Source: Flavivirga aquatica
GTDB taxonomy: Bacteria; Bacteroidota; Bacteroidia; Flavobacteriales; Flavobacteriaceae
Direction: 5' to 3'
Assembly (NCBI RefSeq): GCF_001747085.1
Contig: NZ_MDJD01000028.1
Location: 62,001-126,000 of the forward strand
Length of the DNA stretch: 64,000 bases
Shown here: in pieces, positions 1-6,897 of the stretch
Layout: the number at the start of each line of letters is the position of its first letter
Numbering within the stretch: the first letter of the stretch is position 1
The notes under the pieces: model-generated
What the model was told of the DNA's origin: nothing
The model's database searches: none
Seen by the model: the letters and a program-made list of their open reading frames with translations, nothing else
Program-made: the position numbers and the translations under genes

Positions 1-129
1 AAAGAAGCTGAATTATTTTTTCCTTCAGTAATTTCTATGTTAGATAAATTGGCTAAGAAAAATGTTATTCATGCTAACAAAGCTTCTAACCTTAAATCTG
101 GTTTAGCTAAACATGTAGCCGCACTTTAA
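1..129 (+). CDS. rpsT: 30S ribosomal protein S20, upstream copy (3' end only)
   Basis: The first 43 codons of the window, in frame 1, encode the C-terminal half of ribosomal protein S20 and end at TAA 127-129; the start lies outside the window. S20 is a primary 16S rRNA-binding protein of the small subunit. The encoded end ([16 protein letters not shown]) is almost the same as the complete rpsT at 376-630, which ends HVVATL. The two copies differ at several third codon positions and by one inserted codon, so this is a diverged duplicate rather than identical sequence. Whether this copy has an intact 5' end cannot be seen. Confidence 0.85.
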   Translation, partial: KEAELFFPSVISMLDKLAKKNVIHANKASNLKSGLAKHVAAL

Positions 130-155
130 TACATTTTAAAGTTTAAAATATTAGA

Positions 156-186
156 AAAGCCTTTCAGAAATGAAAGGTTTTTTTAT
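156..186 (+). terminator. Rho-independent terminator of upstream rpsT copy
   Basis: The stem AAGCCTTTCA / TGAAAGGTTT with a GAAA loop is followed by a T run. The same stem and loop occur after the second rpsT at 648-676, so the duplication included the terminator. Confidence 0.8.
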
Positions 187-253
187 TCTGTTTAATTTTG
201 CAAAAGCTGTAAAAAAATCAATTTAAAAAACATTAAATTTTAAAAAAAAGTTC

Positions 254-261
254 TATATTTG
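254..261 (+). promoter_or_regulatory. -7 promoter element of tRNA-Glu
   Basis: TATATTTG matches the Bacteroidota -7 consensus TAnnTTTG and lies 19 bases before the mature tRNA. I see no clear -33 TTG at the expected spacing, so the call rests on the -7 box and position. Confidence 0.55.
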
Positions 262-279
262 CGCTCTCAAAAACTAAAT

Positions 280-351
280 GGCCCGTTCGTCTATCGGCTA
301 GGACGCCAGGTTTTCATCCTGGTAAGAGGGGTTCGATTCCCCTACGGGCTA
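280..351 (+). tRNA. tRNA-Glu (anticodon TTC)
   Basis: A 72-base cloverleaf. The acceptor arms GGCCCGT and ACGGGCT pair, with a G-U pair at 1-72. The anticodon stem CCAGG/CCTGG (306-310 and 318-322) encloses the loop TTTTCAT, giving anticodon TTC, and the T arm contains GGTTCGATTCC. No CCA is encoded. It lies between the two rpsT copies. Confidence 0.95.
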
Positions 352-375
352 CAATATTTAATGATAAAAAAATAA

Positions 376-630
376 ATGGCAAATCATAAGTCAGCATTAA
401 AAAGAATAAGAAGTAATGAAGCTAAGCGATTAACTAATAAGTACCAGCATAAGACTACTCGTAATGCCATTAAAAAATTACGTGAGTTAACTGATAAGAA
501 AGAAGCTGAATTATTTTTTCCTTCAGTAATTTCTATGTTAGATAAATTAGCTAAGAAAAATGTTATTCATGCTAACAAAGCTTCTAATCTTAAGTCTGGT
601 TTAGCAAAACATGTTGTTGCTACACTTTAA
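376..630 (+). CDS. rpsT: 30S ribosomal protein S20
   Basis: This 84-residue basic protein is the full-length S20, which binds 16S rRNA early in small-subunit assembly. It opens with [18 protein letters not shown], the family's usual N-terminus, and has the expected length. It starts 24 bases after tRNA-Glu, so the two are probably co-transcribed from the promoter at about 254, and it ends at its own hairpin at 648. A second rpsT ends at position 129. S20 is normally single copy, so the pair is unusual. Confidence 0.97.
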   Translation: MANHKSALKRIRSNEAKRLTNKYQHKTTRNAIKKLRELTDKKEAELFFPSVISMLDKLAKKNVIHANKASNLKSGLAKHVVATL

Positions 631-647
631 TGCGATTTAAATTTTTA

Positions 648-676
648 AAAGCCTTTCAGAAATGAAAGGCTTTTTT
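648..676 (+). terminator. Rho-independent terminator of rpsT
   Basis: AAAGCCTTTCA, loop GAAA, TGAAAGGCTTT, then six T residues. It is nearly identical to the hairpin at 156-186. Confidence 0.85.
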
Positions 677-827
677 GTTTTATTGTATTTAATTTTAGTA
701 CAAAAATGATTGTTAAAAATATTCAATTTAAAATACTACAAAATTTTAAAAAAAGTAACTGTATTTGATTTCTAAACATATAAATTTGCAAAATATATAA
801 GCTAATCATTCATATAATATTAATCCT

Positions 828-1190
828 TTGGAAAATAGAAAAGCAATTAAATTAATCGATAAAATTCTTGAAAACCTTGATGCTACAGGTATCAATACAG
901 AGACATTAATCGACGATATTAAAGAACTAAGAACTTATGCTATAGCAGAGCAAATTCCACTAGTAGTAAAGGTTCTTAGGTATACTTATGAGCATATAGA
1001 AGAAAATGATTCCTTTCTTATACCTATTCTTGACGATGAACCTATAAATGAAGAGGATTCAATGGAAGAAAATGTAGAAGTTTCTCCTGTAGAAAGTCTT
1101 AAGTATTTAATAGCACTTATAAAAAATCTTGATAATAAAATCAATATATCCGACTTAAAAGAATATAGAGACCTTTTAATGAAATATTAA
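828..1190 (+). CDS. Conserved hypothetical small acidic protein
   Basis: This 120-residue ORF begins at a TTG codon; no ATG lies nearby in frame, so the start is uncertain. The product is acidic, predicted mostly helical, and has no signal peptide or membrane segment. The middle (about residues 70-85) is rich in Glu/Asp. I do not recognise a domain. A -7-like box TAAATTTG lies at 781-788, about 40 bases upstream, and a strong hairpin terminator follows at 1221, so it looks monocistronic. That bounded structure and sustained codon use support a real gene; function unknown. Confidence 0.6.
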   Translation: MENRKAIKLIDKILENLDATGINTETLIDDIKELRTYAIAEQIPLVVKVLRYTYEHIEENDSFLIPILDDEPINEEDSMEENVEVSPVESLKYLIALIKNLDNKINISDLKEYRDLLMKY

Positions 1191-1220
1191 TTATAGAGTA
1201 ATATTTTAAAAATAAAAAAA

Positions 1221-1253
1221 GCCTTAGCATAAATTTATGTTAAGGCTTTTTTT
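1221..1253 (+). terminator. Rho-independent terminator
   Basis: The inverted repeat GCCTTAgCATAAA / TTTATGtTAAGGC is followed by seven T residues, 30 bases after the hypothetical gene. Confidence 0.8.
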
Positions 1254-1265
1254 ATTAAAGAATTC

Positions 1266-1318
1266 ACCTTGACTTTCTCTATTTCCTAAAATATTCGGGG
1301 TCAAGTCAAAAAGTTAGT
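1266..1318. repeat. Possible degraded fragment of the ~155 bp foldback repeat
   Basis: The stretch CACCTTGACTTTCTCTATTT followed by CCTAAAATAT resembles the left end of the complete elements at 22958 and 39253 (CATCTTGACTTTTTCT... then CCTAAAAAATGTC). It is followed by GTCAAGTCAAAAAG, which looks like a damaged right terminus. The internal part is missing. It lies in the leader of the hybrid kinase gene. Confidence 0.4.
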
Positions 1319-1394
1319 TTGTGAATTGAATGTATATCAAGGGCTTCATTAAAAAAATAGAAATTAGATTTTGTAATATGTATTAGCTAAAAGT

Positions 1395-1416
1395 GATCTT
1401 ATTAGCTTATAAGATC
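1395..1416. promoter_or_regulatory. Inverted repeat upstream of the hybrid kinase gene
   Basis: GATCTTAT (1395-1402) and ATAAGATC (1409-1416) are perfect inverted arms around a 6-base spacer, ending 11 bases before the ATG at 1428. It could be an operator or an RNA hairpin limiting translation; the sequence does not decide. Confidence 0.4.
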
Positions 1417-1427
1417 GTATATATATC

Positions 1428-3851
1428 ATGAAGTTTTATAAGCATAGGATTACTCTTAAAGTTTTAATAGGTTATATTATTATTGGTATTTTCGCCACTA
1501 TTTCGGGAGGGCTAGTGCTTACAGAAATAAAAAACTTTACTCAAATTCAAAGTCAAGATATTGTAGATCGGGGTAAAATTGTAAAAACCGGAAGTTTAAT
1601 TGCCGATATTTATGAAAATGAAAGCTTAGCAAGGGCTGCAATTCAATTAAACTCTACTAAAAAATTTAATGCTTATGTTTATGAAAATGAACAGTTGTTA
1701 TTAAAAATTGACTCTCTAAATTTTATTGTCGAGCATGGTTCGCAAAAAATTATTTTAGATAGTATTAAGTTAGTGATTAATAAAAAGCTTGAAAATATTA
1801 CAGATTTAAAAAAATTAAAACGTAATGATAATTCCGATAAGTCTATAAATAAGGCAATAAATAAGTTAAGTTCCATTGACTATCTTTTAGGAAAAGTCTC
1901 GATTACAGATTTTGTAGTGAATCCAGAATCTTTAGATAGAAAAACGCGTAAAAATTTAGAAGAATATGTTAGGATACTTAATAAGTATAATCCTAAAGAT
2001 TCTATTAATAGTGTAGATCAAAAAGAGATAGATTCACTTATATCTATTTCTAAGAATATGTTAAAAGTTGCGCAGAAAGAGAGTAGTAACCAACGAAGGT
2101 CTTTACAAAAAAAGGAGCGTGAGTTGATTGAAAATGACTTAACCATTTTTAGAAAATTGAGAGAATTACTGAGTTCTTTAGAAGAAGATATTGTTATTTA
2201 TTCTAATAGTATTAATAATCAAAGGGAGGTAACATTTAATCGTAGTAGAAACATTATTCTATTAGCTGTAGGTATTAGTTTTATTATCATAATTATTTTT
2301 TCGGCTATTATTTTAAACGATTTTTTGAAAAGTCAACATTATCGTAAAGAATTGGAACAAGCTAATAAAACGACTTCTTCTCTTTTAAAAAGTAGGGAAC
2401 AATTAATTTCGATGGTTAGTCATGATTTAAGGGTACCTTTGAGTACGATTACTGGTTATAGTGAATTACTTCAAAAATCTGTAAATTCTATTAAAGAAAA
2501 AAATTATGTTGAACATGTTCAAAATGCTTCAGCTTATATGGGACAATTAGTTGATGATCTTTTAGAATTTTCAAAACTAGAAAACGGTAATATATCTATA
2601 GAATCGATTCCTTTTGATTTGGAAAAACATATAGATGAAATTATTTTGAATGCTAAAAATTTAGTTCAAAATAAATCAATCACCTTCGAGATAAAACATG
2701 ATAAGACTATTAGCTATCCTATTATTAGTGATCCATTTAGGATGAAGCAAATTTTATATAATTTGGTTGTAAATGCATGTAAATTTACAGATCGTGGTAC
2801 CATAACGGTTGAAAGTCTTTTGAAAGATGTTAATAATAAAAAGACATTGCAAATTTTTGTAAAAGATACAGGACTAGGAATAAGTAAGGAGCAACAAAAA
2901 ACTATTTTTAAAGCTTTTACTCAAGGAGATAATAGTAACCAAAGTGCGAAAAATGGATTTGGCTTAGGCTTGACTATTTCAAAAAAAATAGCAGAACTGT
3001 TGGCGGGAACATTAACTTTAGAAAGTGAATTAGGTAAAGGAAGTATATTTATTTTGACGATTCCTGTTGTTTTTTCACGAAAGTCTTTAAGTAAACCTAA
3101 ACCACTTAAACTTGAAGCTGTTTATAATTTGAAAGCTGTTGTTGTTGAAGACGATGTTTCTATGCGACAGTTGTTAAACGATATTTTTAAACAATATGGT
3201 GTTAAAATTTATATTTTTGGTGATGCTCAAACTGCTTTGAAAACTATTGATAAAATTTCTTATGATTTGGTGTTGACTGATATTCAGCTCCCTAAGATGA
3301 ATGGGATTCACTTTATGGAAACACTTAAGAATCATCCATCTTATAATAAACAGCCTATAATTGCAATGACAGGAAGAGTAAATATGTCTGTAGAAGATTA
3401 TATTAATAGTGGTTTTTCTGGAGTATTAATTAAGCCCTTTCATCCTGATAAACTTCAAGGTCTTTTACAGCAATTTTTTGGTTCAAGTTTATTGGTAGCT
3501 AGCACTAAAAAAATGGAAAATAACAATACAACTGAAAAGTTTAGTGTTGCTTCTATAGAGTCTTTCTTATGTAATGATGATAAAGCAGTAAAAAAGACAT
3601 TGCTGGTTTTTTTAGAAGACACGAAAAAGAATATTTTACTATTGAAGCATGCACAAAAAAATAATGATATAAATACATTTAATGATCTTACTCATAAAAT
3701 GCTTAGTATGTTTAAGCAATTAGATGTAAAAACAGTTATTTCATTTCTAGAAACCTTTGAAACGAGTAATACTATTGATAGTGTACTTTTTACTGATTTT
3801 ATAAAGGAATTAAATGATTTTATAGAATCATTAGAGATTTACACTAATTAA
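1428..3851 (+). CDS. Hybrid sensor histidine kinase with REC and Hpt-like domains
   Basis: This 807-residue membrane kinase has transmembrane segments near residues 11-31 and 275-297 flanking a helical extracytoplasmic sensor region of about 240 residues without a recognised ligand fold. A HisKA domain follows (phospho-His about 332 in SHDLR), then an HATPase with N box NACKF and GFGLGL. A receiver domain has its phospho-Asp near 618 in DIQLP. The C-terminal helical segment with THKM (His about 756) resembles a histidine phosphotransfer domain, giving a complete internal phosphorelay. Its stop overlaps by 8 bases the convergent sigma-54 activator gene at 3844-5184, the obvious candidate partner; that pairing is inferred from position. 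Confidence 0.9.
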   Translation: MKFYKHRITLKVLIGYIIIGIFATISGGLVLTEIKNFTQIQSQDIVDRGKIVKTGSLIADIYENESLARAAIQLNSTKKFNAYVYENEQLLLKIDSLNFIVEHGSQKIILDSIKLVINKKLENITDLKKLKRNDNSDKSINKAINKLSSIDYLLGKVSITDFVVNPESLDRKTRKNLEEYVRILNKYNPKDSINSVDQKEIDSLISISKNMLKVAQKESSNQRRSLQKKERELIENDLTIFRKLRELLSSLEEDIVIYSNSINNQREVTFNRSRNIILLAVGISFIIIIIFSAIILNDFLKSQHYRKELEQANKTTSSLLKSREQLISMVSHDLRVPLSTITGYSELLQKSVNSIKEKNYVEHVQNASAYMGQLVDDLLEFSKLENGNISIESIPFDLEKHIDEIILNAKNLVQNKSITFEIKHDKTISYPIISDPFRMKQILYNLVVNACKFTDRGTITVESLLKDVNNKKTLQIFVKDTGLGISKEQQKTIFKAFTQGDNSNQSAKNGFGLGLTISKKIAELLAGTLTLESELGKGSIFILTIPVVFSRKSLSKPKPLKLEAVYNLKAVVVEDDVSMRQLLNDIFKQYGVKIYIFGDAQTALKTIDKISYDLVLTDIQLPKMNGIHFMETLKNHPSYNKQPIIAMTGRVNMSVEDYINSGFSGVLIKPFHPDKLQGLLQQFFGSSLLVASTKKMENNNTTEKFSVASIESFLCNDDKAVKKTLLVFLEDTKKNILLLKHAQKNNDINTFNDLTHKMLSMFKQLDVKTVISFLETFETSNTIDSVLFTDFIKELNDFIESLEIYTN

Positions 3852-5184
3852 TATTGTATTCCTTTATTTTATTATAAAGTGTTTTTCTTGTAATGTCCAA
3901 TAATTTAGCTGCTTGAGTTTTATTATTACTAACCTCTTGTAGGGCGTTTATAATGAGTTCTTTTTCATTCTCTTTGGTAGAGAACTTATTTGATAGCATA
4001 TGTTTTTCTTTTATATAAACTAATTCATCTGGTAAAACATTTTTGTGTATAATTTCAGTTTGTGTTAATAAGGTAGCACGTTTAATAATATTGGAAAGCT
4101 CTCGTAAGTTCCCTGGCCAGTGGTAATTTTGAAAGAGTGTTAGCACGTCTTTTGAAAAACCTACTACAGATTTGTTTAGTTGCTTGTTAGCTTTATCTAA
4201 AAAGAAATCGGCATAAAGAATGAGATCATCATTTCGATCTTTTAAGTTTGGTACTTTTATAGAAAACTCGTTTAAACGATGATAAAGGTCTTCTCGAAAA
4301 TCTCCTTTTTCAACAGCACTTAATAAATCTTCGTTAGTTGCTGTTATTAAACGAATATCAACCAGAACTTCTTCATTACTGCCAATAGGTTTTACTTTCC
4401 TTTCTTGTAATGCTCTTAATAGTTGTACTTGGTTTTCATAACTTAAATTACCGACTTCATCTAAAAATAATGTACCAAAATTGGCGGCTTCAAAATGGCC
4501 TATTTTATCATTGGTTGCTCCTGTAAATGATCCTTTTTTATGTCCAAAAAACTCACTTGATGCTATCTCTTTTGGTATAGCTCCACAGTCTACTGCAATA
4601 AAAGGTTTATCACTTCTTGAGCTTTTTAAATGAATGTTTTTTGCAACAACTTCTTTTCCTGTACCACTTTCTCCAATAATTAATACGGACATATTTATAG
4701 GTGCTACCAAATGAATATATTCATTTAGTGTTTTTGATGCAGCACTGATGCCTTCTACAAATTCTAAATTAGATTTAATATTATCTTTTCTAGAGCTATT
4801 TACAGGAGCTATTTGATGAGATTTTTTTTCTTCTAAGGCATTACTAATAACTTCTAGTACTTCGTCTGGATTAAAGGGTTTTGAAATATAATCGAATGCC
4901 CCTTGTTTCATAGCTTGTACTGCGGTAGACACTTCGGCATAGCTGGTCATTAAAACTACAGGTATAGGTTGTTTGTTATTTTTAATTTGTTTTAAGAATG
5001 TAATCCCATTACCGTCTGGAAGCCGTAAATCTGTAAAAACGAGATCGTAGGTTTGTTTTTTTAGTAATTCGGAGGCTTTATGGATATCATAACTTAGGTC
5101 TACAGCATATCCATGACGTTCTAAGAATTGTTTTAACATTTTAGAAAAGGTCACATCATCTTCTACTAATAAGATATATTTCAT
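3844..5184 (-). CDS. NtrC/AtoC-family sigma-54-dependent response regulator
   Basis: This 446-residue activator has the standard three parts. The N-terminal receiver domain has its phospho-Asp at 52 (TDLRLPDGNG). The central AAA+ domain has Walker A GESGTGKE at 171-178, the sigma-54-contacting loop as GSFTGA at 218-223 (a conservative variant of GAFTGA), and Walker B near 240. A Fis-type helix-turn-helix (KTQAAKLLDITRKTLYNKI) lies at the C-terminus. Such proteins bind upstream palindromes and drive RNA polymerase-sigma54 opening by ATP hydrolysis. It converges on the hybrid kinase gene, and a -24/-12-like promoter plus a palindrome lie upstream of the next gene on the same strand (5329-5634), its most likely local target. 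Confidence 0.93.
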   Translation of the reverse strand: MKYILLVEDDVTFSKMLKQFLERHGYAVDLSYDIHKASELLKKQTYDLVFTDLRLPDGNGITFLKQIKNNKQPIPVVLMTSYAEVSTAVQAMKQGAFDYISKPFNPDEVLEVISNALEEKKSHQIAPVNSSRKDNIKSNLEFVEGISAASKTLNEYIHLVAPINMSVLIIGESGTGKEVVAKNIHLKSSRSDKPFIAVDCGAIPKEIASSEFFGHKKGSFTGATNDKIGHFEAANFGTLFLDEVGNLSYENQVQLLRALQERKVKPIGSNEEVLVDIRLITATNEDLLSAVEKGDFREDLYHRLNEFSIKVPNLKDRNDDLILYADFFLDKANKQLNKSVVGFSKDVLTLFQNYHWPGNLRELSNIIKRATLLTQTEIIHKNVLPDELVYIKEKHMLSNKFSTKENEKELIINALQEVSNNKTQAAKLLDITRKTLYNKIKEYNIN

Positions 5185-5260
5185 ATTACAAAAATGTTTA
5201 GGTGATAGTTTAAAATTATATATCGACCTTTTATATACAAGAGGGATTTAAAAAGCATAA

Positions 5261-5292
5261 AAAAGGACGTTTTAATTTAAAACGTCCTTTTG
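5261..5292 (-). terminator. Rho-independent terminator of the PepSY-like gene
   Basis: The long perfect stem AAAAGGACGTTTT / AAAACGTCCTTTT lies between the PepSY-like gene and the activator gene. Read on the minus strand it ends in TTTTTTATG. Confidence 0.8.
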
Positions 5293-5328
5293 AAAAAAAA
5301 ATTGAACTTTTAGATATTATCTTACCTT

Positions 5329-5634
5329 TTATTTAGCATCTGTTTCTTCTAACCATTCTCCTTTTTCATTTGCGTAAACGGTTTTAGATTCTTCTTTTAT
5401 AGATAGTATTAACTTGTATTGACCTTTATTATTTACATAAGCTTTACTTACGGTCGCTGACGGAAAATCTTTTAGAATGGCATTGGTAACAGCTGTTGGT
5501 AATTCGTTAATAGTGATTTCTTTGAACTCCTGATTTAAAATAGTTATAGTTTCGGTTGGTAAAATGTTATTTGATAAAGCAAAAGTTGAAATACCACCAG
5601 CTAAAATTGCTACAGTTAAAATTAATTTTTTCAT
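5329..5634 (-). CDS. Small secreted PepSY-like protein
   Basis: This 101-residue protein has a signal peptide (MKKLILTVAILAGGISTFAL) and a single mature domain of about 75 residues. Its pattern (LPTAVTNAILKDFPSATVSKAY then beta strands ending GEWLEE) resembles the periplasmic PepSY-like/BLIP-like repeats common in Bacteroidota. Family members are small envelope proteins of unknown role, often induced by envelope or metal signals. Here a good -24/-12 element lies 43 bases upstream of the ATG and a palindrome about 155 bases further up, next to a sigma-54 activator gene. That suggests an inducible output of the two-component system. It has its own terminator. Confidence 0.75.
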   Translation of the reverse strand: MKKLILTVAILAGGISTFALSNNILPTETITILNQEFKEITINELPTAVTNAILKDFPSATVSKAYVNNKGQYKLILSIKEESKTVYANEKGEWLEETDAK

Positions 5635-5676
5635 GATTTTTAAAGTTTAAATTATTGTTTGTTTCTATAACAATAG

Positions 5677-5692
5677 AGAAATAAACATGCCA
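5677..5692 (-). promoter_or_regulatory. Putative sigma-54 (-24/-12) promoter
   Basis: On the minus strand the sequence TGGCATGTTTATTTCT fits TGGCACG-N4-TTGCT with correct GG-to-C spacing. The -24 box is perfect allowing the Y position, and the -12 box has one mismatch (T for G). Transcription would start about 30 bases before the PepSY-like ATG at 5634. Confidence 0.6.
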
Positions 5693-5812
5693 TGAATAAT
5701 AATTAAATGTTTACTGTTTTTAAATCGCTTGTTTTTAGTTGTTTGCTATGTTTTGACTATTGAGTCATCGAGTTTGTCTTGTGTAAAAAGTGTATAATTT
5801 TGTATTTAAGCC

Positions 5813-5827
5813 GTGTAAATGTTACAC
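5813..5827. promoter_or_regulatory. Candidate enhancer (UAS) palindrome for the sigma-54 activator
   Basis: GTGTAA-ATG-TTACAC is a perfect inverted repeat centred about 155 bases upstream of the predicted sigma-54 start, a typical enhancer distance. An additional GTGTAA half-site lies at 5781-5786. Assignment to the neighbouring activator is inferred. Confidence 0.5.
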
Positions 5828-5903
5828 TATTTAATTACTAGAAAATTCTTGAGTTTGTGTTTTTGAAAGGTTAATCTATACTGAATTTAAGTTGCTAAGG
5901 AGA

Positions 5904-6528
5904 TTATTGTCGAATGTAAATTTGCAAATCATCACTTTTCTTAAAAGCATATGCTAATGACTTATTATAAAAAGATGCTGTTGGTTTGCAATTGGATAAT
6001 GAGAATACATTAGGCAGTTTCATATTCCAGGATCCTGAATGTTGAGTGCTTCCAGATTGTATAATTACTATATGTCCGTAAGATTGAGAAGTATCGATAG
6101 CTAAAGCAAGTCCGCCATTATTAGCATGTTTTACGGCTTGATCGATGTGTTTTTGATTAAGTAACTGCTCCTAGGTTTTTCCATGATTTTGACCGTTTGA
6201 TAATAGGTTGTATGCTGTCGAAAATTATATAATCATTGTCTTTATCTTTAAAATCGTTGATGTGATATACTTCTCCAATAAATTTAGAAATCTGATTTCT
6301 ACAATCTAATCGATTTTTACTTATTGATTTACAGCTTTGAAAATCTAGAATAGAACTTTCAAATTGGTTTTTTGAAATATTTGTTTTAGATACTATGCTT
6401 CTATTGTTCGTTGTTTTTGATTTTCCTGTGTTTTTTTTAGTCTGAATTTGACTAGGGGAATCTTGTTCTTTTAAGGTTTTGTCTGTTGCATTGTTCTCTT
6501 TGCAAGATGTTAATATTATGCTCAACAT
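5904..6528 (-). pseudogene. Frameshifted lipoprotein, possible CHAP/NlpC-like amidase
   Basis: From an ATG at 6528 the reading frame encodes LTSC (lipobox-like), a linker, and a domain with Cys in SKNRLDCRNQISKFIGEVY, then stops at 6157 after SWKNLGAVT. Shifting frame at about 6175 continues convincingly for another 85 codons to TAA 5904-5906. That part includes GHIVIIQSGS, SGSWNMKLPNVFSL and LAYAFKKSDDLQIYI. Cys followed downstream by Gly-His-hydrophobic is the pattern of CHAP/NlpC-P60 cysteine amidases, so a secreted peptidoglycan or peptide amidase is likely, but not certain. The signal peptide is also short; an in-frame MKKTILSII-like leader would be restored by one base near 6550. Sequencing error is the alternative to true decay. 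Confidence 0.6.
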
Positions 6529-6708
6529 AATAATAGATAATATTGTTTTTTTATGTTGTTTTAGATTTATTTTTTATGCGGTTAGTGTTTTTTTGTATTC
6601 ATTTATATTCAAAATAGGTTACCATATATTTTATAAATGTTTACGAGTTAAATATATCAAGTTATTGAGGATTACATATTATTAAGTTTATTAATTGTAA
6701 TTATTAGT

Positions 6709-6792
6709 TGCGTTAGAGATAGTAGTGGAAAGCCCAGAGCGAGGTACGAGTGAGGACTTGTAATGAATAGCTCGACCCTTGTGGTAACGCCA
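6709..6792. repeat. ~90 bp dispersed repeat with GCGTTA/TAACGC ends, copy 1
   Basis: GCGTTAGAGATAGTAGTGGA, then AAGCCCAGAGCGAGGTACGA, then GTGAGGACTTGTAA, ending CTTGTGGTAACGCCA. It is richer in G+C than its surroundings and has imperfect inverted termini. It matches copies at 20401-20492 (opposite orientation) and 55747-55834. No coding capacity is conserved between copies. Confidence 0.8.
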
Positions 6793-6820
6793 TAATTATT
6801 TAAATAAATTCTTAAAAGTA

Positions 6821-6853
6821 AAAAGCCTTAACTTGATATGGTTAAGGCTTTTG
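6821..6853 (-). terminator. Rho-independent terminator of rho
   Basis: The stem AAAAGCCTTAAC / GTTAAGGCTTTT with an 8-base loop lies 45 bases beyond the rho stop codon and has T residues on the minus strand. Confidence 0.7.
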
Positions 6854-6897
6854 ATATTTATAACTCCTAAAGAGGGGTAAGTTTTTATTTTATGGTT

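Noticed and set aside
1-630. The rpsT pair as an assembly duplication artefact
   Set aside because: The copies differ at several silent sites and by one codon, which an artefact would not produce.
6479-6685. 68-codon plus-strand frame beside the broken lipoprotein
   Set aside because: It overlaps the better-supported minus-strand gene remnant and looks like random A+T-rich hydrophobic translation.
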